Origin: Alphaproteobacteria bacterium UBA685
GTDB lineage: Bacteria > Pseudomonadota > Alphaproteobacteria > Puniceispirillales > Puniceispirillaceae
Assembly: GCA_002299005.1 (NCBI GenBank)
Contig: DBMZ01000059.1
Coordinates: forward strand, 19,031-27,250
Reading direction: 5' to 3'
Length of the DNA stretch: 8,220 nt
Shown here piece by piece: positions 1-6,221 of this stretch. The notes below the pieces were generated by a model. That model was not told the origin of the DNA and searched no databases. It saw only the letters and a program-made list of their open reading frames with translations. Position 1 is the first letter of the stretch. The number at the start of each line of letters is the position of its first letter. Position numbers and translations under genes: made by a program.

Positions 1-638
1 CGAAAGCCGCCCACATCATTGATAATCGGCGCGCCTGCATCTGCCGCCGCTGCCATCACAGATGTATGGCGCGTATCAGCAGAGACGACATGGCCTGCCT
101 TGCTTAGCGCCTCAATAATCGGGGTAATGCGCCTGATTTCCTCATCACGCGCCACAGCCTCAGCGCCGGGGCGTGTTGATTCGCCCCCCACATCCAAAAT
201 GCTGGCACCTTCTTCGACCATCTTAAGCGCGTTTTTGATACCATCTTCTGCGGCAAAATTAACGCCGCCATCTGAAAAGCTGTCAGGGGTCGCATTGACA
301 ATCCCCATCACGTGCGGCTCTGCCATTGACAGGCCCGCAAAATCAGGGCGCGGAGATGTGAGGGCTTGGAGCATCTGTGCCGCATGGTCTTTATCAGGCG
401 CCTCTGCCAGCCACTCATCAACCGCACAGCGTTTGACATGGATCTCATCTGGCACATTACCACGCATGATGACATCAACGGCGCGAAATGCCATCCAGCC
501 ACCCGCCAGCGCATGATAGGCACCCGTCGCCGCGCTTTGGCAAATCGCACTATCACGCGCGACCAGATTCACAGGCCTGATATACAGACGCCGCCCATCA
601 GGCGGCGTCGGCATGTTATTTGTATAATGTAGCGCCAT
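1..638 (-). CDS. folP: Dihydropteroate synthase FolP, N-terminal 212 residues (3' end cut by the window edge)
   Basis: FolP condenses p-aminobenzoate with hydroxymethyl-dihydropterin pyrophosphate in cytoplasmic folate synthesis and is the sulfonamide target. The frame is open from ATG at 638 to the window edge. Family motifs are clear: MGIVNATPDSFSDGG at residues 111-125 (N115 is the expected metal ligand), GASILDVGGESTRPGAE at 144-160, SADT at 186-189 (D188, pterin-contacting position) and AGAPIINDVGG at 201-211. The core begins near residue 109, whereas the E. coli core begins within its first 20 residues, so about 90 extra residues precede it; I recall similar extensions in alphaproteobacterial FolP. 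SADT replaces the commoner S(V/I)DT, a mild change. The ATG directly follows the ftsH TAA with no gap and only a weak purine stretch upstream, which suggests translational coupling. An in-frame ATG at 614 is an alternative start. Confidence 0.95.
   Translation of the reverse strand, partial: MALHYTNNMPTPPDGRRLYIRPVNLVARDSAICQSAATGAYHALAGGWMAFRAVDVIMRGNVPDEIHVKRCAVDEWLAEAPDKDHAAQMLQALTSPRPDFAGLSMAEPHVMGIVNATPDSFSDGGVNFAAEDGIKNALKMVEEGASILDVGGESTRPGAEAVARDEEIRRITPIIEALSKAGHVVSADTRHTSVMAAAADAGAPIINDVGGF
587..609 (-). repeat. Perfect 9-bp GC-rich hairpin inside the start of folP
   Basis: Arms 587-595 (GACGCCGCC on the plus strand) and 601-609 (GGCGGCGTC) are exact reverse complements around the 5-base loop CATCA. 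The hairpin lies about 30 bases inside folP, covering roughly codons 10-18 (TPPDGRR on the protein). It is not followed by a T-run on the minus strand, so it is not a standard intrinsic terminator. A role in mRNA stability or in damping folP translation is inference. Confidence 0.75.
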
Positions 639-2585
639 TTACGCCCCGTCAGGACCTGCTGGCTCACCGGCCGGTTTCGCTGAACGACGGCCACCAGATG
701 GCAGACCAGAGCGCGGCTTCTTCGCACGTGGCTCGGTTGGGTTATTATGCTCATCATCAGAGGCGTCATTGCGTGAAAGCGTGCCACCATCAACGATGAT
801 CTTAATTTCTTCCCCGTTCAAAGTCTCATATTCAAGCAAACCTTGGGCGAGATTTTCCAACTGGTCATTATGCTTCTTCAACAGATTTTCAGCATCTGTA
901 TAGGCTTCATCGACAATGCGGCGTACCTCTAAATCAATCAAATCGGCTGTGCCTTCAGAGACTGTCTTTGACTGTGTCACGGAACGACCAAGGAAGACTT
1001 CCTGCTCATCACCGGCATAGGCCAAGAAGCCTAGCTTGTCTGACATGCCCCATTCTGTGACCATACGACGTGCCATATCGGTTGCCATACGGATATCAGA
1101 TGACGCGCCTGTTGTGATTTTATCAGCGCCAAAGATCAAATCCTCAGCAATACGACCACCACAAGCCACACGCAAATCAGCCAGAATTTTATCATAAGCC
1201 AATGAGACACGATCCCCCTCAGGCAGACGCATCACCATACCAAGCGCGCGGCCACGTGGGATAATCGTTGCTTTATGAATAGGGTCTGAGGCTGGCAGAT
1301 GAAGAGCGACCACCGCATGGCCTGCCTCATGATAGGCTGTTAGGCGCTTTTCATCATCTGTCATCACCATAGAGCGACGCTCAGAGCCCATCATCACCTT
1401 ATCTTTGGCTTCTTCAAATTCTGCCATAGAGACTGTTCTGCGGCCCTTGCGCGCGGCAAGCAAAGCTGCCTCATTCACAAGGTTTGCCAAATCAGCACCT
1501 GAGAAACCGGGCGTGCCTCTAGCGATTGTGCGCGGCTCAACATCATTAGACAAAGGCGTCTTGCGCATATGCACTTTCAAGATACGCTCACGACCAAGCA
1601 AATCAGGGTTAGGCACCACGACCTGACGGTCAAAACGACCAGGGCGCAACAAGGCAGGGTCAAGCACATCAGGGCGGTTGGTTGCGGCAACAAGGATAAC
1701 ACCTTCATTTGCCTCAAAACCATCCATCTCAACCAGCATCTGGTTTAGGGTCTGTTCGCGCTCATCATTACCACCACCAAGGCCGGCACCACGATGACGG
1801 CCAACAGCGTCAATCTCATCAATAAAGATAATACAAGGGGCGCTCTTCTTGCCCTGTTCAAACATATCACGGACACGGCTGGCACCGACACCGACAAACA
1901 TCTCAACAAAGTCAGAGCCTGAGATAGAGAAGAAAGGCACATTCGCTTCACCAGCGACAGATTTCGCCAACAAAGTTTTACCTGTACCAGGAGGGCCCAC
2001 CAGCAACACACCTTTTGGGATTTTGCCGCCAAGGCGTTGGAACTTTCCCGGGTCCTTTAGGAATTCGACCACTTCTTCAAGCTCAGTCTTAGCTTCATCA
2101 ATGCCTGCCACATCATCAAATGTCACGCGGCCATGCGCTTCGGTAAGCAATTTAGCGCGCGATTTGCCAAAGCCCATCGCCCCGCCTTTTCCGCCGCCTT
2201 GCATTTGGCGCATGAAGAAAATCCACACACCAATAAATAACAGCATCGGGAACCAAGAGAGCAATAATGAGAAAAAGCCCGGTGAGTTGCTCTCATCAGG
2301 GCGCGCTTCGATGCGCACATCATTATCAGTCAGGATACCCACAATATCCGCGCCTTCTGGCACATAAGATGAAATCTGCTGATTATCTTTTGTGCGCGCG
2401 GTGATATTTGCGCCTTCGATGATAACATCTCTCACCTGTCCAGATTGAACAGAGCCAACAAAATCCGTGTAGGCGACATTGCGAGATGCGCTCGTACTAG
2501 CGGGGTTTTGAAACAGGTTAAACAATGACATCAAAGCGATACCAATGATCACCCAAATAAATATGTTTCGGCCGAGATTGTTCAC
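639..2585 (-). CDS. ftsH: ATP-dependent zinc metalloprotease FtsH, full length (648 aa)
   Basis: FtsH is the hexameric inner-membrane AAA+ protease that degrades misfolded membrane proteins and regulatory substrates. It has TM1 at about residues 8-25, a periplasmic domain to about 103, and TM2 at about 104-126. The AAA+ domain shows Walker A GPPGTGKT (197-204), pore loop FVGVG (F230), Walker B IIFIDEID (252-259), and arginine fingers R314 and R317 in LRPGRFDR. The protease has zinc motif HEAGH (419-423) with the third ligand expected at D497 in TTGASSD. The last 40 residues are a hydrophilic Lys/Pro/Gly-rich tail. Length matches the E. coli enzyme. The start is GTG at 2585: an in-frame TAG lies just upstream, no ATG intervenes, and AAAGGG sits 8 bases before it. 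tilS ends 103 bases upstream; folP abuts downstream. All catalytic residues are present. Confidence 0.98.
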   Translation of the reverse strand: MNNLGRNIFIWVIIGIALMSLFNLFQNPASTSASRNVAYTDFVGSVQSGQVRDVIIEGANITARTKDNQQISSYVPEGADIVGILTDNDVRIEARPDESNSPGFFSLLLSWFPMLLFIGVWIFFMRQMQGGGKGGAMGFGKSRAKLLTEAHGRVTFDDVAGIDEAKTELEEVVEFLKDPGKFQRLGGKIPKGVLLVGPPGTGKTLLAKSVAGEANVPFFSISGSDFVEMFVGVGASRVRDMFEQGKKSAPCIIFIDEIDAVGRHRGAGLGGGNDEREQTLNQMLVEMDGFEANEGVILVAATNRPDVLDPALLRPGRFDRQVVVPNPDLLGRERILKVHMRKTPLSNDVEPRTIARGTPGFSGADLANLVNEAALLAARKGRRTVSMAEFEEAKDKVMMGSERRSMVMTDDEKRLTAYHEAGHAVVALHLPASDPIHKATIIPRGRALGMVMRLPEGDRVSLAYDKILADLRVACGGRIAEDLIFGADKITTGASSDIRMATDMARRMVTEWGMSDKLGFLAYAGDEQEVFLGRSVTQSKTVSEGTADLIDLEVRRIVDEAYTDAENLLKKHNDQLENLAQGLLEYETLNGEEIKIIVDGGTLSRNDASDDEHNNPTEPRAKKPRSGLPSGGRRSAKPAGEPAGPDGA

Positions 2586-2610
2586 GAAGGGAACCCTTTT
2601 CCTCTAATTG

Positions 2611-2650
2611 TTATGACTCTTGATACGTTGTAAATTCGTAAGAGTCTTAA
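2611..2650. repeat. Imperfect inverted repeat with two GANTC sites upstream of ftsH
   Basis: Arms 2611-2621 (TTATGACTCTT) and 2640-2650 (AAGAGTCTTAA) pair at 10 of 11 positions, the exception being T2614/T2647, around an 18-base loop. ACG (2625-2627) and CGT (2637-2639) could extend the stem past a 3-base bulge. Each arm holds a GANTC site: GACTC at 2615-2619 and GAGTC at 2642-2646. GANTC is the CcrM methylation site of alphaproteobacteria. No T-run follows on the minus strand, so it is not a typical terminator. It ends about 25 bases before the ftsH GTG. It could be an operator, a methylation-sensitive control site or an mRNA leader hairpin; which is unresolved. Confidence 0.6.
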
Positions 2651-2688
2651 TTTACCTGATACAAAAGTAAGCTTCCACCCATTTTCGC

Positions 2689-4011
2689 CTATCCGACAGC
2701 ATCCCTTGCTATCCCACTAGACGAGTAGATGGCAACTTGCGCAGTTGGCCAATCCAACTGACTAAAATAGCCCTTTTGCACCATGTTGTTAATGTGGGGA
2801 GTGATAGGCCTATCGTCAAGGGTATGCACAAAAGGAAATATCATTCTTATCTCAGGACGCAGACAGCCAAGAAAGACACGGTAAGGGTCATCCGGGGCAA
2901 GCATGGCCAACAGGCTCTGATGCATCGGGCGCAAAATCACCTGCCCATCTGCCAGCTCTTTTGGCGTACGCACAAGCAAGCGGCCACGATAAAGCCTCTC
3001 AGCCCCTGCCCCCAGATAAAGCGGCTCATGGTCGCGCCCTGCCTCTGGTAAAATGGCTATTTCCGGCGCCTCACATCGAATATGACAGGCGGCTAGGGTT
3101 GCATCTCTGCCATCTGCGATAGGCTGTAATAAGCGCTTTACACTGGCGATTGACGCAGGATAACCACCAGCCCCCACACGCCGCAGCATCTTGCGCATCA
3201 CGATGATTTTGCCCTGTTCTGGCAGGTCAGCAAACGCCGCCGCATCACATAGCAGCGCATGACCTGATAAATCTTTCCGCACATATTTGCGCCAAAATGC
3301 CGCAAGCGCACGCTCTAGCCCCTCATTCATCGCCTTTGACAGCCTGCCAAGCTTGGCAAGATTTCCCCCAAGCGCTCTATCTTGTACAAGCAAGCGCCGC
3401 CATCTCACCCGCTCAAACTGGGCATTCTCATTAGAGGGATCTTGCACAAAAGACAGATTATGCGCCTCACAATAAGCGACCAAATCTGCCTTAGGCACCT
3501 CAAGGAGCGGGCGCAAAATCGGCACAAATTCGAGATAAGAATGCGCCTTCATCGCCGCTAGCCCTTGCAAGCCGCTATCATGGGCAAGGCGCATAGCAAT
3601 TGTCTCGCACTGATCATCTAGATGATGGGCAAGCCATAAGATGCCGCCATGACGGCGCGCATAAGAACATAGGAGCTGGTATCTTTGCTGGCGTGCCCAT
3701 TCTTGGCGGGCGGCCATTGGCGGGGGGGCGGTCACACGCAGAATCTTTGCCTCAATGCCATAAGAGCGGGCAAGGCGTGCGACATCTTCTGCTTCTTCTG
3801 CGGCTTCGGGGCGCAAATTATGATTGACGATAAGCGCACAAAGCTGTGCATCATAGCGCTTGCTAGCGGCCATCAAAATATGAAGCAGAGCCGTTGAATC
3901 AGCTCCGCCAGACAGGGCCACTAGCCAGTTTTTGGTATCTGGCAAGCCCACAAAGCGCCCGATAAGCGCCTCAATAGCATCGTCAATTATGGTCTGTGCG
4001 CTAGCCCTCAC
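2689..4011 (-). CDS. tilS: tRNA(Ile)-lysidine synthetase TilS (440 aa)
   Basis: TilS uses ATP to attach lysine to C34 of the CAU anticodon of tRNA-Ile2, converting it to an AUA-reading, isoleucine-accepting tRNA in the cytoplasm. The N-terminal PP-loop nucleotidyltransferase fold shows SGGADST (34-40), the family motif AHHLDDQCET (128-137) and DPSNEN (191-196) followed by an Arg-rich RVRWRR (201-206). The C-terminal half (about 230-440) is more divergent and should carry the tRNA-binding domains; it includes YRGRLLVRTP (341-350). Length is close to the E. coli protein. The start is GTG at 4011, 11 bases inside the end of cpoB; a GAAGG stretch lies 12 bases upstream, rather far, so reinitiation after cpoB translation is likely. 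This start leaves about 33 residues before the PP-loop, reasonable for the family. Confidence 0.96.
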   Translation of the reverse strand: MRASAQTIIDDAIEALIGRFVGLPDTKNWLVALSGGADSTALLHILMAASKRYDAQLCALIVNHNLRPEAAEEAEDVARLARSYGIEAKILRVTAPPPMAARQEWARQQRYQLLCSYARRHGGILWLAHHLDDQCETIAMRLAHDSGLQGLAAMKAHSYLEFVPILRPLLEVPKADLVAYCEAHNLSFVQDPSNENAQFERVRWRRLLVQDRALGGNLAKLGRLSKAMNEGLERALAAFWRKYVRKDLSGHALLCDAAAFADLPEQGKIIVMRKMLRRVGAGGYPASIASVKRLLQPIADGRDATLAACHIRCEAPEIAILPEAGRDHEPLYLGAGAERLYRGRLLVRTPKELADGQVILRPMHQSLLAMLAPDDPYRVFLGCLRPEIRMIFPFVHTLDDRPITPHINNMVQKGYFSQLDWPTAQVAIYSSSGIARDAVG

Positions 4012-5293
4012 AAGAGGCGGCTACCTTCAACTCACCAAGGCGTTTCACAAAAGACGCACTTGGCTGGTCAAGCATTTGCGGCAAATCGACAAAAATCTGA
4101 CAAGCTTGTTCTGGGGTGGCGAAATTCAACACAGATTCGGCGATCATCAAAATCGCTTCTGGCAGGCGCGAATCATTTGGAAATTCTGAATTAAACTCGG
4201 TGAAAGACATCGCTGACTGGCCAAAATCACCTTGGATGAATTGCACCCGGCCAAGCCAATAAAGCGCATCGGCTGACCGTTCATTCTCAGCGTGCGCCGC
4301 GCGGAATTCTATGAAACCTGCCTCGGCTGTCTCTAGGTCATTTTGCAACATGCGGCCAAAGGCAAAGCGATATTGCTCTTCAGCTGTGCCCTCTGGCAAG
4401 ACGCTAACAACAACCGCTTCTTCGATGACCTCTTCAGGTGCGGCCTCTTCAATAGCGGCCACCTCTTCGCGCGCCGCTTCATCTGTATTTATGCCAGCTT
4501 CCTGAACACCCGATTCTTGCGTAACCGCATCTTGCGTGCCATTATCTAGGGCCGTGCTAGCGGCTGTCGCATCTGTATTTGCCGCAATTTGCGTCGCATT
4601 ATCGCCATCTTCTGAGGCATTATCATTTGCCAGATCAGCCGCTAACTCATCTGCTGAACCATCCGCTGAACCATCTAGGGCCACGCTTTGATTGTCTGTC
4701 TGTGATTTTGCAAGCTCGGCCGTTAGTGACGGGTCTTTTTCAACCGTCCATGTCGCGCCGCCCGTATCATTATCACGGCTCATAGAGACCGCAGGGGCTG
4801 TGCCGCCGGCGGTTAGATCATCTTGCAATATGGCGTTTGTTAAATCATCACTGCCAAGTGACAATAAGGTCTGCATACGCTTTTCAAGGCGCAAGACACG
4901 AAACTCAACATCTGATGATAATTCAATCGATCGGCGCAGGCGCTGATTGAAAATATCAAGCGTATCACCAAGCTCACTCATCTGCGCTTTGAGGCCTTTG
5001 ATGGCGGCTGATTGCGCGCGATTATCTTCTGCGGCATTTTCAACCAGCTCTTCAACGCGCAAGCGAATCGCACGAAACTCTGTTTCCAGCGTGCCGCGCA
5101 CAGTCTTCAGATTATCTTCGATGGTGTTCAGGCGCATTTGCTGGCGCGCCATCAGCGCTGAATTGGACTCAGTTGATTGTGCCAAAGCCGGGGCGGCAGG
5201 CATCATAAGCGCGCTCGCAACCAAACCAATCATCAGCCAAACAGACTTTGTTCTTTGCGGCTGGGCCATTTTTGTCATCAAAACACGCATCAT
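4001..5293 (-). CDS. cpoB: Cell division coordinator CpoB (YbgF), long-linker form (430 aa)
   Basis: CpoB is a periplasmic partner of TolA that couples Tol-Pal driven outer-membrane constriction to septal peptidoglycan synthesis. A signal peptide has hydrophobic core 19-33 and a predicted signal peptidase I site ALA|Q after residue 38. Residues about 44-143 are charged and heptad-like, matching the N-terminal trimerising coiled coil. Residues about 150-300 form an Ala/Asp/Glu/Thr-rich, probably disordered linker. Residues about 303-430 resemble TPR repeats (EEQYRFAFGRML, ADALYWLGRVQF) and end in a Cys-containing tail. It is much longer than E. coli CpoB (about 263 aa), mostly because of the linker. 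ATG 5293 has AGGA 7 bases upstream; an adjacent ATG at 5290 is possible. It overlaps tilS by 11 bases. An extended -10 promoter candidate and a terminator separate it from pal. Confidence 0.93.
   Translation of the reverse strand: MMRVLMTKMAQPQRTKSVWLMIGLVASALMMPAAPALAQSTESNSALMARQQMRLNTIEDNLKTVRGTLETEFRAIRLRVEELVENAAEDNRAQSAAIKGLKAQMSELGDTLDIFNQRLRRSIELSSDVEFRVLRLEKRMQTLLSLGSDDLTNAILQDDLTAGGTAPAVSMSRDNDTGGATWTVEKDPSLTAELAKSQTDNQSVALDGSADGSADELAADLANDNASEDGDNATQIAANTDATAASTALDNGTQDAVTQESGVQEAGINTDEAAREEVAAIEEAAPEEVIEEAVVVSVLPEGTAEEQYRFAFGRMLQNDLETAEAGFIEFRAAHAENERSADALYWLGRVQFIQGDFGQSAMSFTEFNSEFPNDSRLPEAILMIAESVLNFATPEQACQIFVDLPQMLDQPSASFVKRLGELKVAASCEG
4653..4675. repeat. Short tandem repeat in the cpoB linker
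   Basis: GCTGAACCATC occurs at 4653-4663 and again at 4665-4675, an 11-base match with a 12-base period. It encodes the DGSADGSAD stretch near residues 207-215 of CpoB. It is a small in-frame duplication and shows how the disordered linker can grow or shrink by replication slippage. Confidence 0.7.
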
Positions 5294-5328
5294 TGCATCA
5301 TCCTAAAAAACCAACAGAAGCATCACTT

Positions 5329-5376
5329 GCCCTTATTATAACAAGCAAAGAGCCAGATCTATACCCATAATAGGGC
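5329..5376. repeat. Inverted GCCCT-ATTAT motif pair around the cpoB promoter
   Basis: GCCCTTATTAT at 5329-5339 (plus strand) and GCCCTATTAT read on the minus strand from 5376 to 5367 form an imperfect inverted repeat; the only difference is one extra T in the first arm. The spacer is 27 bases. The left arm overlaps the proposed -10 box of cpoB. The right arm lies just upstream of the proposed -35 position and next to the pal terminator tail. It could be an operator; that function is inference. Confidence 0.45.
5335..5343 (-). promoter_or_regulatory. Extended -10 promoter candidate for cpoB-tilS
   Basis: Read on the minus strand from 5343 to 5335 the sequence is TGTTATAAT, a perfect TATAAT preceded by the TGn extension. 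The hexamer 17 bases upstream (5363-5358) is TATAGA, a poor -35, which an extended -10 can tolerate. Transcription would begin near 5328, giving a leader of about 35 bases that carries the AGGA ribosome site. Its position just after an intrinsic terminator supports a role as the start of a second transcription unit. Confidence 0.6.
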
Positions 5377-5409
5377 AAAAAAAAGGCCCTGCATCAAGCA
5401 AGGCCTTTT
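5377..5409 (-). terminator. Rho-independent terminator after pal
   Basis: On the minus strand AAAAGGCCTTGC pairs with GCAGGGCCTTTT through 12 stem positions, one of them a G-U wobble, around the 5-base loop TTGAT. Eight consecutive T residues (5384-5377) close and follow the stem. It lies about 26 bases past the pal stop. The opposite strand has only four Ts, so it should act on leftward transcription only. It predicts that tolB/pal transcripts end here, with partial read-through possible. Confidence 0.92.
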
Positions 5410-5434
5410 GATAGTCAATTTAAATGACGAGCAC

Positions 5435-5989
5435 TTAGTTCAGAACTGTCACAGAACGACGATTTTTCGCCCATGCGTCTTCGTTTGAACCAACAACAGC
5501 TGGACGCTCTTTACCGTATGATACGATGCGGATGCGTGAGCCATCGACGCCCTTAGCAACCAAATAGTCGCGTGTCGCAGAAGCACGACGCTCGCCTAGT
5601 GCCAAGTTATATTCTCTTGTGCCGCGCTCATCAGCGTGTCCTTCGACCTTCACGCGGAATGACGGCTTTGCGTTCAACAATGCCGCTTGTGCATCCAATG
5701 TTGCCATCGCGTCAGCTGATAGCTGTGATGAATCGTAACCGAACAGAACGGTATCGCCGATTGACATCATATCAGCGCGGGCAGCTTCCAATGCTGAATT
5801 ATCAGCGTTTGATGCGGCTGATGAAGCAGTAGAAGAGGCAGCTGATGATGATGAAGCTGTTGATGATGTTGATGATTCAGTTGTTGAACCAGCGGCAGAG
5901 CCAGCGGCTTCTTCAGTAATTGATGAGGCTGTCTCACAAGCAGCTAGCAAAAATGTAGCGGCGAATAGCGTAAATAATGGTTTGATCAT
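5435..5989 (-). CDS. pal: Peptidoglycan-associated lipoprotein Pal (184 aa)
   Basis: Pal is the outer-membrane lipoprotein of the Tol-Pal complex; it binds peptidoglycan and alternately TolB. The N-terminus is a lipoprotein signal with lipobox LLAAC, so C18 is the predicted lipidated residue after signal peptidase II cleavage. The next residue is Glu, not the Asp inner-membrane retention signal. Residues about 21-62 are an unusually pure Ser/Ala/Thr linker. The OmpA-like domain spans about 77-184, with GHADERGTREYN (117-128) and LGERRA (131-136); D120 and R135 sit at the diaminopimelate-binding positions known for OmpA-like domains. The start ATG 5989 has a clear AGGAG site with 6-base spacing. 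tolB lies 232 bases upstream, and a strong terminator follows. Length is close to E. coli Pal (173 aa). Confidence 0.97.
   Translation of the reverse strand: MIKPLFTLFAATFLLAACETASSITEEAAGSAAGSTTESSTSSTASSSSAASSTASSAASNADNSALEAARADMMSIGDTVLFGYDSSQLSADAMATLDAQAALLNAKPSFRVKVEGHADERGTREYNLALGERRASATRDYLVAKGVDGSRIRIVSYGKERPAVVGSNEDAWAKNRRSVTVLN
5843..5876. repeat. GAT/GTT trinucleotide-rich tract in pal
   Basis: The plus strand carries a run of GATGATGATGAA-like triplets, which on the coding strand are TCA/TCT/ACA codons for the Ser/Thr-rich linker of Pal. The tract is microsatellite-like. In-frame triplet gain or loss would change linker length without breaking the protein. Confidence 0.5.
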
Positions 5990-6221
5990 TATAAGCTCCT
6001 AAGAAGATGAACAAACCTTATTGGCCTGAACAAGTGTGCATTTCCATTCAAATTTTATACAATAAACCTACGAAATCGTAGCTTTTCCTGCGTCACAAGG
6101 CTTTTACCACCTAATGAAAAAATCGATAAACTGATTGTCATTAACATTTAACCGGCATCATCGCAAGCTTTTCTAGTATTCGGAAAGCCAAGAATCTGAC
6201 GACTTCCCTCTTTGGGCCAGA
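5990..6221. promoter_or_regulatory. tolB-pal intergenic region with a dyad and a weak -10 candidate
   Basis: This 232-base gap is the largest in the window and has no plausible ORF. CTACGA at 6068-6073 and TCGTAG at 6076-6081 form a perfect 6-bp dyad with a 2-base centre; flanking AAA/TTT (6064-6066, 6083-6085) extend it past one mismatch. Just downstream on the minus strand is TATAAA (6059-6054), a possible -10 for pal with no good -35, so the dyad would overlap the -35 zone. GAATC (6192-6196) is a GANTC site. The pal ribosome site AGGAG is at 6000-5996. No terminator is visible after tolB. Promoter use here is tentative. Confidence 0.4.

Noticed and set aside
186..189. Sulfonamide resistance suggested by SADT in FolP
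   Set aside because: The coordinates of the idea are residues 186-189 (about bases 72-83). The V/I to A change is beside, not at, the catalytic Asp, and no known resistance insertion is seen in the visible part.
19..516. 165-residue plus-strand ORF opposite folP
   Set aside because: It is antisense to the clearly conserved FolP frame, and its translation is Ser/Ala-rich with no recognisable motif; it is a shadow.
1849..2367. 172-residue plus-strand ORF opposite ftsH
   Set aside because: It lies antisense to the AAA+ and membrane region of FtsH, and its sequence has no family features; it is a shadow of a conserved gene.
2622..2670. Sigma-70 or sigma-32 promoter for ftsH
   Set aside because: TTGTAT is present, but at 16-18 base spacing the -10 is poor (TTACGA or TACGAA), and no CTTG-type heat-shock -35 fits. 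A promoter may exist but is not supported by sequence alone.
6141..6152. CtrA-like pair TTAAC-AT-TTAAC upstream of pal
   Set aside because: The two TTAA half-sites are 3 bases apart, not the 7 expected for a full CtrA box, so I do not call it.
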